From JADHUC01 sp964617665 (GTDB lineage: Bacteria > Planctomycetota > Planctomycetia > Pirellulales > Pirellulaceae): 42,019 bases of DNA. Both the position numbers and the translations under genes were made by a program. Location: assembly GCA_964617665.1 (NCBI GenBank), contig CAZUAH010000061.1, forward strand, positions 1 to 42,019, read 5' to 3'. This document shows positions 24,168 to 33,206 of the stretch, piece by piece; the first letter of the stretch is position 1; each line of letters starts with the position of its first letter. The notes below the pieces were generated by a model, which saw only the letters and a list, made by a program, of their open reading frames with translations, had not been told where the DNA came from and made no database searches.

Positions 24168-25850
24168 GTGGGTAAAAAGAAGAAGAAAAAGAAGAAGGGT
24201 GGTCTCAGTCGCGCGTTGGCGTCCAGTTCCAAGGGGCGGGAACAGTCGCCACTTCGGCCGAAACACGTCGAGAAGAAGCCCCCGTGCCAAGCGACATGTC
24301 CCAGCGGCAACAGTATCCGTGAGTTCGTCAGGACGATCGCCCAGGCCGAACGAGTTGGACAGTCCAACGACGAGGCACTGGAGAAAGCTTGGCAAGTCTA
24401 CACCAATACCAGTCCTTTCCCGTCGGTCTGCGGCCGTGTCTGCCCGGCACCTTGTGAGACCGAATGCAATCGAAAAGACCTGGAAGGTTCGATCAGCATC
24501 AATAAGGTTGAACGAGCCATCGGCGATTACGGCGTCGAAAAGGGACTCGGCCTGAAGATGTTGACGGACGAGAAGAAGCCGCAGAAAGTCGCCGTCATCG
24601 GAGGTGGCCCCAGTGGCTTCTCCGCCGCATATCAGCTAGCGCGACGCGGCTATGGCGTTACGGTATTCGAGGCACTGGACAAACCTGGCGGAATGCTCCG
24701 TTGGGGAATCCCAGGCTACCGGCTGCCGGAAACGGTGTTGGATGCCGAAATTCAGAAGATCCTCGACCTAGGCGTCGAACTCAAGTGTGGCGTCAAGGTG
24801 GGCAAGGACATAAGCGTAGAAGAACTCCAGCAGTCCTACGATGCCATCTACGTGGCGCTCGGTGCCCAGCAAGGCGTGACGCTCGGCGTGGACGGTGAAG
24901 AAGCCCCCAACGTCTTCTCCGGCGTAGACTTCCTAAGCCGCTTCCATCACGGCGAACAACTGGATTTAGGCAAGGACGTCGTGGTGATCATCGTTGGTGG
25001 TGGCGACACGGCCATCGACGCAGCCCGCATCTGTAAGCGTCTGGGCGCGAATGTGACGGTCTTGTACCGCCGCACCCTCGAAGAGATGCCGGCCATCAAG
25101 GAAGAAGTGGAAGAGGCTATCGAGGAAGGCATCAAAATCGAATTCCTGGCGGCGCCAACTGGCTTCAAGAAGGAAGGCGACTTGGTAACCGCCATGCAAT
25201 GCATCCGCATGGAATTGGGCGAACCGGACGACTCCGGCCGTCGTCGCCCCATGCCGATCGATGGGTCGGAGTTCGAGATCCCAGCCAGCGCCGTTATCTC
25301 GGCTATCAGTCAGAAGCCGGATTTCAACGGCTTTGAACTGCTTCTCGATGGGAAATGGATCCAGATCGACGATCAAGGTGCGACTAAGGTCGATGGTATC
25401 TGGGCGGGTGGCGACGTGGCACAACTGGATTTGGTCACCACTGCCGTCGGCCATGGACGACGGGCCGCCGAAGCCATCGAACGCAAGTTCCTTGACCAGC
25501 CGCTTGAGCCGGACGAGATGCCCATCATCCGAACCGACAAGATGCGTTTGGAGCACTACGAGAAATCCGAGCGTCAGGAACCGTCTTCCTTGGGCGTAGA
25601 GGAACGCCTGGGCGACGTGGAAAAGGAAGTCAATCAGGGATTGACGGAAGAGCAGTTGATCGTGGAATCGCGGCGATGCATGAGTTGCGGCTTTTGCTTC
25701 GATTGCGAGAAATGCTGGCTGTTCTGCCAGGACCAAGCGATCGACAAGCCGATGGAAAAGGGCTTGCTCTACAAATTCAAGCTCGAGAATTGCACGGGTT
25801 GCAAGAAGTGCGCCGAAGAGTGTCCGTGCGGTTTCATCGAGATGCACTGA
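24168..25850 (+). CDS. dsrL: DsrL-like NAD(P)H-dependent Fe-S flavoprotein
   Basis: 560 residues, GTG start after GAGGTGAC. It opens with eight lysines. Cys groups at 40-44 and 88-100 (CQATCP, VCGRVCPAPCETEC) match the N-terminus of glutamate synthase small-subunit-type proteins. The FAD Rossmann motif VAVIGGGPSGFSAAYQLA is at 141-158, the pyridine-nucleotide motif VGGGDTAIDAARICKRLG at 276-293 with RR at 301-302 suggesting NADPH/NADH use, and FAD contact IWAGGDVA near 411. The C-terminus adds two [4Fe-4S] sites (C504, C507, C510... and C542, C545, C548, C552). In Allochromatium DsrL (656 residues) electrons move between DsrAB and NAD(P); shorter DsrL types occur in sulfate reducers and disproportionators. 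Glutamate synthase small chain is the main alternative, but the dsr location and the C-terminal ferredoxin favour DsrL. Confidence 0.88.
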   Translation: MGKKKKKKKKGGLSRALASSSKGREQSPLRPKHVEKKPPCQATCPSGNSIREFVRTIAQAERVGQSNDEALEKAWQVYTNTSPFPSVCGRVCPAPCETECNRKDLEGSISINKVERAIGDYGVEKGLGLKMLTDEKKPQKVAVIGGGPSGFSAAYQLARRGYGVTVFEALDKPGGMLRWGIPGYRLPETVLDAEIQKILDLGVELKCGVKVGKDISVEELQQSYDAIYVALGAQQGVTLGVDGEEAPNVFSGVDFLSRFHHGEQLDLGKDVVVIIVGGGDTAIDAARICKRLGANVTVLYRRTLEEMPAIKEEVEEAIEEGIKIEFLAAPTGFKKEGDLVTAMQCIRMELGEPDDSGRRRPMPIDGSEFEIPASAVISAISQKPDFNGFELLLDGKWIQIDDQGATKVDGIWAGGDVAQLDLVTTAVGHGRRAAEAIERKFLDQPLEPDEMPIIRTDKMRLEHYEKSERQEPSSLGVEERLGDVEKEVNQGLTEEQLIVESRRCMSCGFCFDCEKCWLFCQDQAIDKPMEKGLLYKFKLENCTGCKKCAEECPCGFIEMH

Positions 25851-25874
25851 TCGCCCTAGGGCGACACTACACCG

Positions 25875-25924
25875 CGGGAAGTGGAGGACGCGGCATTGCG
25901 TCCTCTGCTTCCCGTTTTTTCTTT
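25875..25924 (+). terminator. Rho-independent terminator between dsrL and dsrN
   Basis: CGGGAAG (25875-25881) and GAGGACGC (25884-25891) pair with GCGTCCTC (25898-25905) and CTTCCCG (25908-25914), a 15-pair stem with a two-base internal mismatch, followed at once by TTTTTTCTTTT. This is the most convincing terminator in the window. It stands 18 bases before the dsrN start codon. Confidence 0.85.
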
Positions 25925-25941
25925 TCGTGGTCGTGTGAAAC

Positions 25942-27330
25942 ATGAACGTTCCGCGAATCACTATCGCTGGACTGCGTGGAGGTGGCGGCAAGACGTTTGT
26001 TTCCGTGGGCCTGATCGCAGCTCTCCGCAAACAAGGTCTGCGTGTTGCGCCTTACAAGAAGGGCCCTGACTACATCGACGCTGCCTGGCTGTCGATGGCT
26101 GCGGAAGAACCGTGCAGAAACCTTGATCTGTATCTCATGTCCCGCGACACGGTCGTGGGATCCTTCGCTGCTGCGACTCCATCTTCCGAGATCGCTGTAA
26201 TCGAAGGCAACCGTGGACTGTTCGACGGAATGGACGTCGAGGGCAGTTACAGCACGGCCGAGTTGGCCAAGTTGTTGGCATGCCCCGTTGTACTTGCAGT
26301 CGATTGCACCAAGTCGACGCGCACCGTGGGCGCTCTGGTGCTTGGTTGCCAGCGACTAGATCCTGACGTTCCTATCCGTGGAGTCATACTGAACCAGACG
26401 GCCGGGCCGCGGCACGAGTCGGTCTTACGCGACGCTGTTCAGCAAATCTGCGGCTTACCGGTTCTGGGAACCATCCCACGGATTCGCGAGCAAATATTCC
26501 CGGAACGACACCTTGGGCTCGTACCGCCTCAAGAGCACGACCGATTGGTCCGAGCAATTGATCGAATTGCGGACGTGGCAAAGCAGTACCTCGATCTTGA
26601 TGCGATTATGCAAGTGGCTCAACAGGCATCGACGCTCGAATTCACTGGCTCTCAGGATGGAATCTCATCAGGCGAATCTAAACCGGAAACAGCGCGTATC
26701 GGAGTATTTCGCGACGCAGCGTTTCAGTTCTACTATCCGGAGAACCTGGAGGCGTTGGCTAGGGAAGGCGCGAGTCTGATTGAGATCTCTCCATTGCGCA
26801 ATGCGGATTTGCCAGAAGTGGACGCTCTGTACATTGGTGGAGGTTTCCCGGAGACGTTGGCACCAGCGTTGGCAGACAACGAGCCGTTCCTTCAATCGTT
26901 GCGCCGGGCCATCAAAAAGGGCCTGCCGATCTATGCCGAGTGCGGCGGCGCCGTCTTCCTTGGTGAAAAGCTTGTCTACGAAGACAACGAGTACCCCATG
27001 GTCGGCGCGCTGCCCGTGTCCTTTGCCTTTCAGAAGAAGCCTCAAGGTCACGGCTACGTCGAACTGGAAACCGTCGAAGAAAATCCGTTCTATCCCGTCG
27101 GCGAATCGCTGCGAGGACACGAGTTCCACTACACATACATGGAATCATCCACGGTAGAGGATCTGAGCTTTGTCTTCCATGTGCGTCGCGGCCATGGATT
27201 CGACGGCCAGCGGGACGGCCTGTGCCAAGGGAACATCTTGGCCTGCTACACACACGTGCATGCATTGGGAACAGGGACCTGGGCGCCATCCCTTGTTCAT
27301 GCCGCAGTTCGCCTCAGGGGTCAAGCCTGA
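25942..27330 (+). CDS. dsrN: DsrN, CbiA-type sirohaem amidase
   Basis: 462 residues in the cobyrinic acid a,c-diamide synthase family. The N-terminal amidoligase domain has the P-loop AGLRGGGGKTFVSVGL at 9-24, then PYKKGPDYIDAAWLS and EGNRGLFDG; the C-terminal class I glutaminase has the nucleophile in YAECGGAVFLGE (C334) and the conserved late His in THVHALG. In dsr clusters this enzyme is proposed to amidate sirohaem to the siroamide form used by DsrAB. A cobalamin-pathway CbiA is the alternative, but no other cobalamin gene is near. No clear ribosome-binding site, and the start follows the dsrL terminator directly. It is convergent with mvhA, 21 bases apart. Confidence 0.9.
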   Translation: MNVPRITIAGLRGGGGKTFVSVGLIAALRKQGLRVAPYKKGPDYIDAAWLSMAAEEPCRNLDLYLMSRDTVVGSFAAATPSSEIAVIEGNRGLFDGMDVEGSYSTAELAKLLACPVVLAVDCTKSTRTVGALVLGCQRLDPDVPIRGVILNQTAGPRHESVLRDAVQQICGLPVLGTIPRIREQIFPERHLGLVPPQEHDRLVRAIDRIADVAKQYLDLDAIMQVAQQASTLEFTGSQDGISSGESKPETARIGVFRDAAFQFYYPENLEALAREGASLIEISPLRNADLPEVDALYIGGGFPETLAPALADNEPFLQSLRRAIKKGLPIYAECGGAVFLGEKLVYEDNEYPMVGALPVSFAFQKKPQGHGYVELETVEENPFYPVGESLRGHEFHYTYMESSTVEDLSFVFHVRRGHGFDGQRDGLCQGNILACYTHVHALGTGTWAPSLVHAAVRLRGQA

Positions 27331-27351
27331 ACAGCAATCATCTCGAGGCGT

Positions 27352-28821
27352 CTAGTCGAGGTATTGAGCAAGCCGCTGGACGATATCCCCTGCGGAGTCC
27401 CGGATGCGGACTTCCAGCGGCATTTGGCCTGGTAAGCTGTGGGTGGCGCAGCCGAAACATGGGTCGTAGGCACGGAAGGCCATTTCCACCTTGTTCAGAA
27501 TGCCGTCGTCCACCTTTCCGTTCTGGATCACGCCTTTGGCTGCTTTGTCCACGGACATGGTGATTCGGGCTGCGTTATTCTGAGTGGCTACGATCAGGTT
27601 CGCGCCGGTGATCACGCCTCGGTCGTCCGTGCGGTAGTGATGGAATAGGGTTCCACGCGGGGCCTCTACCACGCCGATGCCTTCGATGGGCGTTTCCGTG
27701 GGGATGTTGCGGATGTCAGGGTCGATCAACTCAGGTCTGGCCGCGATCTCTTGCATCATTTCTGCGGCCGAGAGCAGTTCGACCAAACGTGCCCAGTGCG
27801 TGGCCAATGTCTGGTGGACCGGTTTGCCGCCCAGTGTGTCGAAATACCGTTCGTATTCGGCCTGCGCCTTGGGCGTAGGCATTCCGTCCGCGGCATTCAG
27901 CCGGGCCATTGGGGCTACGGCATAGACCCCGCTGTCCGGACCATCCTCGAAGCCTTTCCAGCCTACATCTTTCAAATAGCAGAATTTGATGTAGCTCCAC
28001 GGCTCGACGTGTTCGGCAACGTGTTTGAGGTAATCGCCACAAGGAAACCTCAAGAACTCCTTGCCGTCAGGGTCGACGACGCGCAGTTGGCCATCATAGA
28101 AATTGACTTTGTTGTTCTCGTCCACCATGCCCATGTAGTATGTGCGATGGGCGTAAGCGTCCGAGAGAATCAGGTCGACGTATTCCTGGTTCTTCAAGAC
28201 AATGTCCTCGAATACCTTCAAGGTGAATTCGGCGAATTCGACAGCCTCGTCCGCCACCTTCTTCGCCGTTTCCTGATCCTCGGCCTTGAGCGCCTTTGCC
28301 ACACCGCCGGGCAGGCCCAGCACGGGATGGATCACTTTTCCGCCAGCCAAGGAAATCAGCTCCCGGGCGGATTTTCGCATGGCGATGACCTTCTTGCCGA
28401 CTTCGACGCCGACTTTGCCGATCACGCCGAGCACGTTTCGTTCGGCCTTTGGAGCATCTGGTCCCACAACGAAGTCCGGTCCGCCCAGGAAGTAGAAGTG
28501 CAGGGTGTGGTCCTCGAAGGTAAACGTGTTGTAGACCAATTCGCGAATGGCCTTCCCTGCCGGAGTCACCTCGACCTTGTATAGATCGTCCAGCGCTTTT
28601 GCGGCTGCCATGTGGTGAGCAGTCGGGCAAACACCGCAAATCCGAGACGTGATCTGTGGCATATCCTCAGCCGGTCGGCCCTCGGCGAATTTCTCGAAGC
28701 CGCGCAGTTCTGGGATCTGCAGGTAGGCCCGGTCGACGTTTCCTTCGTCGTTCAGGAAGATGTCGATCTTGCCGTGGCCTTCCAATCGGGTAATCGGATC
28801 AACCGTCACTCGGCTGGCCAT
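27352..28821 (-). CDS. mvhA: Hdr-linked [NiFe] hydrogenase large subunit (MvhA-like)
   Basis: 489 residues from the ATG at 28821 (MASRVTVDPITRLEGHGK), preferred over a longer frame because it begins with the family's conserved start and AGGA lies about 13 bases upstream. L1 site RICGVCPTAHH and L2 site DPCFGCATH give the four Ni-Fe cysteines. About 27 residues follow the last His, typical of group 3c (Hdr-associated) enzymes. It oxidises or evolves H2 in the cytoplasm and supplies electrons through MvhG and MvhD to HdrA. The hydrogenase maturation genes are not in the window. It is the last gene of its operon, ending 21 bases from dsrN. Confidence 0.95.
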   Translation of the reverse strand: MASRVTVDPITRLEGHGKIDIFLNDEGNVDRAYLQIPELRGFEKFAEGRPAEDMPQITSRICGVCPTAHHMAAAKALDDLYKVEVTPAGKAIRELVYNTFTFEDHTLHFYFLGGPDFVVGPDAPKAERNVLGVIGKVGVEVGKKVIAMRKSARELISLAGGKVIHPVLGLPGGVAKALKAEDQETAKKVADEAVEFAEFTLKVFEDIVLKNQEYVDLILSDAYAHRTYYMGMVDENNKVNFYDGQLRVVDPDGKEFLRFPCGDYLKHVAEHVEPWSYIKFCYLKDVGWKGFEDGPDSGVYAVAPMARLNAADGMPTPKAQAEYERYFDTLGGKPVHQTLATHWARLVELLSAAEMMQEIAARPELIDPDIRNIPTETPIEGIGVVEAPRGTLFHHYRTDDRGVITGANLIVATQNNAARITMSVDKAAKGVIQNGKVDDGILNKVEMAFRAYDPCFGCATHSLPGQMPLEVRIRDSAGDIVQRLAQYLD

Positions 28822-28840
28822 GCTATTGAATCCTGTTTCG

Positions 28841-29818
28841 CTAGGGGGATGAAGGTCTGGAATGCTTGAAGAGGATCGAGGATGGGACACTGTATCGGTA
28901 TAACGTCCCGACGGGATCCGGAATCTTGTCCATCATAGTAGCCACTTCGTCCGCATCGTTGCTGGCCACCAGCGAAGCGATCGCGGATAGCGCCGCGGCA
29001 CCTTGGTCCCGCACGTTCCCCACGGGTCCCAGACACCCGGTGCAAGGCATATTTCCCTCGATGCAGGCATGATCGCAACCGCAGCGCGTGGCAGGCCCCA
29101 GGCACAAGAGCCCTTGGGTCAGGAAGCATTTCTCCGGATCAATCAAGACCTCGTGCGGCCGTTTGAACTCGGTGATGAACGGCTCCTCGGGTTTCGACTC
29201 GATCCGTGGGCAGTCGTTGCAGAGCGCTATGTCCGGTGCCAGTACGGTGCCTTTGGGAGGTAGTTCGTTCTTGACAATTGCCGTGACCGCATCGACGATC
29301 AGCTTCACGGGTGGCGCGCAACCGGGCAAGTAGTAGTCCACCGGCACACACTGATCCAAAGCTTTGACCTCTTTGTCCAAGACCGGCAACTCCAACGTGC
29401 CCTCTTCGCGTTCTGTTTCTGCCTGCGGCGTAACGCCTTCGGGGTTGACGTTGCTGAACGTGTTTTCGCCGTAGGACGACTGAAGGACCGACTCCAGCGA
29501 GTACAGATTGGCCAGGCCGGGAATGCCGCCGGTGTGAGAACAGCTTCCGAACGCCACCAACAACTGCGACTTGCGGCGGCACAGTTCGGCCATCTCGCGC
29601 TGTTCGCTGGAACGGATGGCACCGTTGACGAAGCAGACTGCCATCTCGCCATCGGCCATGGCCTCGACGTCTTCGCGTTTGAAGTCCATGGCGCAAGGCC
29701 AAAGAACAATGTCGACCAATTCAACGACATCGAGAATCGCCTCGGCCAAATCGACCACGGCCTCCTCGCATCCGCCGCATGAGGCGCACCAATAGAAACC
29801 GACTTTGGGCTTACTCAT
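28841..29818 (-). CDS. mvhG: Hdr-linked [NiFe] hydrogenase small subunit (MvhG-like)
   Basis: 325 residues. N-terminal cluster site CASCGGCEE (C11/C14/C17 area), then FGSCSHTGG and LPGCAPP for the proximal cluster, and a ferredoxin-like C-terminal part with CNDCPRIESK, CFLTQGLLCLG, CGCDHAC and CTGCLGP. No signal peptide, in keeping with cytoplasmic group 3c enzymes. The ATG overlaps the mvhD stop as ATGA, and the gene ends 19 bases before mvhA. Confidence 0.95.
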   Translation of the reverse strand: MSKPKVGFYWCASCGGCEEAVVDLAEAILDVVELVDIVLWPCAMDFKREDVEAMADGEMAVCFVNGAIRSSEQREMAELCRRKSQLLVAFGSCSHTGGIPGLANLYSLESVLQSSYGENTFSNVNPEGVTPQAETEREEGTLELPVLDKEVKALDQCVPVDYYLPGCAPPVKLIVDAVTAIVKNELPPKGTVLAPDIALCNDCPRIESKPEEPFITEFKRPHEVLIDPEKCFLTQGLLCLGPATRCGCDHACIEGNMPCTGCLGPVGNVRDQGAAALSAIASLVASNDADEVATMMDKIPDPVGTLYRYSVPSSILFKHSRPSSP

Positions 29819-30324
29819 TGCGAAGCTCCTTCCGCGCCAACACCAACGACCTCAGCACCGTCAGGTTCTCCGGATTCGGGCTCAGGGATGGGATCCAAGT
29901 TGAGTGGGCCGAGTTCCTTGAGTTGTTTGACCATCTCGTTGGTCACCCGTTGCACCTTGTCACCCTCGCTGGCCGCGATCCATTCGAGACGTATCCGTCC
30001 ATCCTCGATGCCCATGGCCGCCAAGTATCGCTTGAGCATGGTGAACCGGCGTAGGCACTTGTAGTTGCCTTCCTGGTAGTGGCAATCGCCCGGATGGCAG
30101 CCGCCGATCAACACCCCGTCCGCGCCCTGACGCAGGGCGGTCAGTACAAATTGAGGATCAATTCGGCCGGAGCACATCACTCGGATCACCCGCGTGTTCG
30201 GGGCGTAGGTCATTCGCGAAACGCCGGCCAGGTCGCTGGCCGTGTATGTGCACCAGTTGCAGAAGAAAGCCACGATCCGTGGCTCCCAATCCTGCGAGTC
30301 CCGGGATTGGACATCCTCAGACAT
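29815..30324 (-). CDS. mvhD: MvhD-like electron-transfer subunit
   Basis: 169 residues. It has the MvhD pattern of cysteine pairs FFCNWCTY, VMCSGRIDP and GGCHPGDCHY, then KCLRRF, likely holding a [2Fe-2S] cluster. It links the MvhAG hydrogenase to HdrA. The C-terminal 30 residues are acidic and proline-rich. Its start overlaps the end of hdrA by 8 bases and its end overlaps mvhG by 4. A domain of the same family is fused to the end of QmoB in this window. Confidence 0.95.
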   Translation of the reverse strand: MSEDVQSRDSQDWEPRIVAFFCNWCTYTASDLAGVSRMTYAPNTRVIRVMCSGRIDPQFVLTALRQGADGVLIGGCHPGDCHYQEGNYKCLRRFTMLKRYLAAMGIEDGRIRLEWIAASEGDKVQRVTNEMVKQLKELGPLNLDPIPEPESGEPDGAEVVGVGAEGASQ

Positions 30325-32320
30325 AGCTCAAGATCCCTTCGATTTCGTCGTAGATCTCTTCATCGGTGAACAAGTGCTGCGTGATCGAGCCTGACGGGCA
30401 GGCTGCCACGCACGTGCCGCACCCCTTGCACAATGCCTCGTTGATCACGGCCACGCCCTTCTCTTCATTTCGGGTAATGGCACTGTAGGGGCACATCCCC
30501 AGGCAGGTCTTGCAGCCGCTGCAGGCTTCTTCGTCGATTTCGGCCGTATTCGGTTCGATCTCGACGTATCCCCTGTCGACCAGGGCCAAAGCCTCGGCCG
30601 CCGCCGCTCCGGCTTGGGCGACCGATTCCGGGATGTCCTTCGGCCCCTGGCAGGCGCCGGCGATCCATACTCCGTCGGTAAACGTTGCCACTGGCGCCAA
30701 CTTCGGGTGCCGTTCGAGGAACCACCCTTCGCGCGAACACGAGATATTGAATTTCTTGCGAACTTCTTGGGCATCCGCTTGCGGTTCGAGGCCCACGGAC
30801 AAAATCACCATGTCCACGGGGATGCGCCGCGTGACGCCGATTAACGAGTCTTCGGCTCGGACGACCAACTTCCCTTCCTCGGCGTCCGTCATCGGCCAGT
30901 CGGTTATGTCTGCAACTCGCCCACGAATGAATTGCACGCCTTCTTCAAGCAATTGATCGTAGAACTCCTCGTACCCTTTGCCGGGCGTACGCATGTCAAT
31001 GTAGAAGCTGTAGATCTCCGCGTCAGTTCTTTCCTTGACCAAGTGCGCCAGCTTCAAGCTGTACATGCAGCAGACCTTCGAGCACCACGTGTTGGTCTTC
31101 TTGTCGCGACTTCCAATGCAGTGGATGATCGCCACGCTCTTCGGGCGTGTTCTGTCACGCAGAACGATGTCGCCTGCCGTAGGCCCCGAAGCGTTGACCA
31201 TACGCTCGACTTCGAGCGAAGTGTACACGTTGTCGTACCAGCCGTAGCCGAACTGCGGCAACTCCTTCGGATCAAATGTCTTGAACCCTGTGGCAAGGAT
31301 GATGGCTCCCGCTTCTACCTCGAGGAACTCGGCCTGTTGCTCGAAGTCGATAGCGGCCCGTTCGCAGGATTCCGTGCATTTCTGGGCACATTTTCCCTTC
31401 ATCAACTGCAGGCACGCGTTTGGATCGATCACGACGACAGCCGGCGTTGCCTGTGGAAAAGGCATGTAGACCGGCTTGCGGTTCACAAGTCCCTCGTCGA
31501 ATTCGCTCGGGGTCTTGCTCTTCTTGAACACACACGCGTCGACGCACTCGTTGCAGCCCACGCACAACTCTTCCTTGACGTAACGCGGCTTTTTCTTGAT
31601 CGTCACCTTGAAGTTGCCGGCAAAGCCCTCGACCTTCTCCACCTCGCTGTAACTCAATAGCTCGATGTTTGGATGGTTCTTCACCGTCGACATTTTGGGC
31701 GTCAGAATGCAGGCGGCGCAGTCCAGTGTAGGAAACGTCTTGTCGAATTTTGCCATGTGTCCACCGATCGTCGGCTCGCGTTCGACCAGGTAGACCTTCC
31801 TCCCAGCGTCCGCGATCGTCAAGGCTGCATGTATGCCAGCGATTCCGCCGCCGACAATCACGACCTTGTCTCCAACCGGCAGGCGTTTCTTTTCCAACGC
31901 CTTGGCATGGGCCACTCGTTCAACTGCCGCTGCGATCAGTGCTTTGGCTTTGGAGGTTGCGTCCTGCTTCTCTTCGGTGACCCACGATACCTGCTCGCGG
32001 ATATTGGCCATCTGAAAGAAGAACGGATTAAGGCCAGCGTCCGCACACGCCTTGCGAAACGTGGCCTCGTGCAGAAGCGGCGAACACGATGCGACGACCA
32101 CCCTGTTCACGCCGTTCTCTTTGATGTCCTCCTGAATCAACTCCTGTCCAGGATCCGAGCACATGAATTTGTAGTCGCGCGAGACCACGACGCCGGGCAG
32201 CTTCGATGCAAACTCGGCGGCCGTTTCGATCTCGACCTGCTTGGCGATATTCATGCCGCAATGGCAGACGTAGACGCCGATTCGCGCCGCTTCGTCTGTC
32301 GAATTCTGCTTGCGGATCAT
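30317..32320 (-). CDS. hdrA: Heterodisulfide reductase subunit A-like flavoprotein
   Basis: 667 residues from MIRKQNSTDEAARIGVYVCHCG. The ATG at 32320 is preferred since AAGGAG precedes it and the longer frame would overlap hdrB. The N-terminal domain has VCHCGMN (about 18-24); FAD-binding motif VVIVGGGIAGIHAALTIA is at 153-170; CAAC at 201-204 and CVGCNECVDAC near 253-263 follow; the C-terminus has two ferredoxin motifs, CSGCKTCLGMCP and CKGCGTCVAACP. HdrA splits or joins electron flows on FAD in HdrABC-MvhADG. In this sulfate reducer, its non-ferredoxin partner is not known and DsrC is an attractive candidate. Confidence 0.95.
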   Translation of the reverse strand: MIRKQNSTDEAARIGVYVCHCGMNIAKQVEIETAAEFASKLPGVVVSRDYKFMCSDPGQELIQEDIKENGVNRVVVASCSPLLHEATFRKACADAGLNPFFFQMANIREQVSWVTEEKQDATSKAKALIAAAVERVAHAKALEKKRLPVGDKVVIVGGGIAGIHAALTIADAGRKVYLVEREPTIGGHMAKFDKTFPTLDCAACILTPKMSTVKNHPNIELLSYSEVEKVEGFAGNFKVTIKKKPRYVKEELCVGCNECVDACVFKKSKTPSEFDEGLVNRKPVYMPFPQATPAVVVIDPNACLQLMKGKCAQKCTESCERAAIDFEQQAEFLEVEAGAIILATGFKTFDPKELPQFGYGWYDNVYTSLEVERMVNASGPTAGDIVLRDRTRPKSVAIIHCIGSRDKKTNTWCSKVCCMYSLKLAHLVKERTDAEIYSFYIDMRTPGKGYEEFYDQLLEEGVQFIRGRVADITDWPMTDAEEGKLVVRAEDSLIGVTRRIPVDMVILSVGLEPQADAQEVRKKFNISCSREGWFLERHPKLAPVATFTDGVWIAGACQGPKDIPESVAQAGAAAAEALALVDRGYVEIEPNTAEIDEEACSGCKTCLGMCPYSAITRNEEKGVAVINEALCKGCGTCVAACPSGSITQHLFTDEEIYDEIEGILSYV

Positions 32321-32330
32321 TCGCGACTCC

Positions 32331-33206
32331 TTAGACCGCTGCGGCATGTTGCCGCAACGGGATGAATAGTCGATGCAGTCCGAGCGTCCGATCGTCCAGC
32401 CCCAACGCTTTGCCCACAAGTTGCGTGAAGTAAGCAACGGGCACATTCACCTGCTTGTGGTAACGAGCCGACATCTGCTTCTGGAAGCACTCCAGATTGA
32501 ACTGGCAAAGCGGACAGGCCGTGGCCACAGCGTCGACTTCGCGACGCGTCGCCTCGTGGAGGATCATATAGCCCATCCTCTGCCCCACCTCCTCGATCGT
32601 GCCCGTCAACATCGCTCCACAGCAGCGGACCTTGGCGGGCCAATCTACGGTTTCCGCTCCACAGGCCCGCAATAGATCATCCATCGACATAGGGTGCTGC
32701 TGATCGTCAAACTCGGCGTAAGGACGGATGATCTGGCAACCGTAGTAGCTGGCGATCCTCATGCCATCCAACGTGTCACTTATCCCCGCGTGTATCCTTT
32801 CCAGGCCCACTTCATTCACAAGGACGTCCAGCGGATGCCGCACCTTCACCTTGCCCGTGTACTCCAATCCAACGGCTTGCAGAGCGCCGAGAATGGTATT
32901 CCCGATTGACTTGTATTCCTGCATGTACTTCTGCGCCTTTAGCAGTACCAGGTGGCAGGCGGCGCATGGAGCGATCAGGTGCACCTCGTCGCCGTCGGCG
33001 GCCTGCTCGGCAAGGGCCAGATTGCGCCCCGCCAGGGCGAAGGCTTTGCTTTCGTCGATTCCCATGTAGGCCGTCGCCCCGCAGCAACTCCACTCGGGCA
33101 ACTCCTCGATGGGGAAATCCAGCTTCTCGAATACCGCCAGCAGCGACTCCTCGTATGCCCTGCCGGAGCTTTTCAGTGAACAACCTGGGTAGTACAGGAA
33201 CTTCAT
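32331..33206 (-). CDS. hdrB: Heterodisulfide reductase subunit B-like protein
   Basis: 291 residues with two CCG domains: CCGATAYMG with PCAACHLVL (around 41-85), and YYGCQIIRP, CCGAMLTG, CPLCQFNLE (around 170-240). In methanogens these cysteines bind two non-cubane [4Fe-4S] clusters that reduce a heterodisulfide. The protein lacks any membrane segment. The start overlaps the hdrC stop by 4 bases. The physiological disulfide or trisulfide substrate here is unknown. Confidence 0.95.
   Translation of the reverse strand: MKFLYYPGCSLKSSGRAYEESLLAVFEKLDFPIEELPEWSCCGATAYMGIDESKAFALAGRNLALAEQAADGDEVHLIAPCAACHLVLLKAQKYMQEYKSIGNTILGALQAVGLEYTGKVKVRHPLDVLVNEVGLERIHAGISDTLDGMRIASYYGCQIIRPYAEFDDQQHPMSMDDLLRACGAETVDWPAKVRCCGAMLTGTIEEVGQRMGYMILHEATRREVDAVATACPLCQFNLECFQKQMSARYHKQVNVPVAYFTQLVGKALGLDDRTLGLHRLFIPLRQHAAAV

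Noticed and set aside
24168..25850. Annotation as glutamate synthase small subunit
   Set aside because: Overall fold is shared, but the C-terminal double [4Fe-4S] module and the position in the dsr operon favour DsrL.
25942..27330. CbiA/CobB of cobalamin synthesis
   Set aside because: No other cobalamin gene is nearby and the gene follows dsrL; DsrN is the better reading, though the fold is the same.
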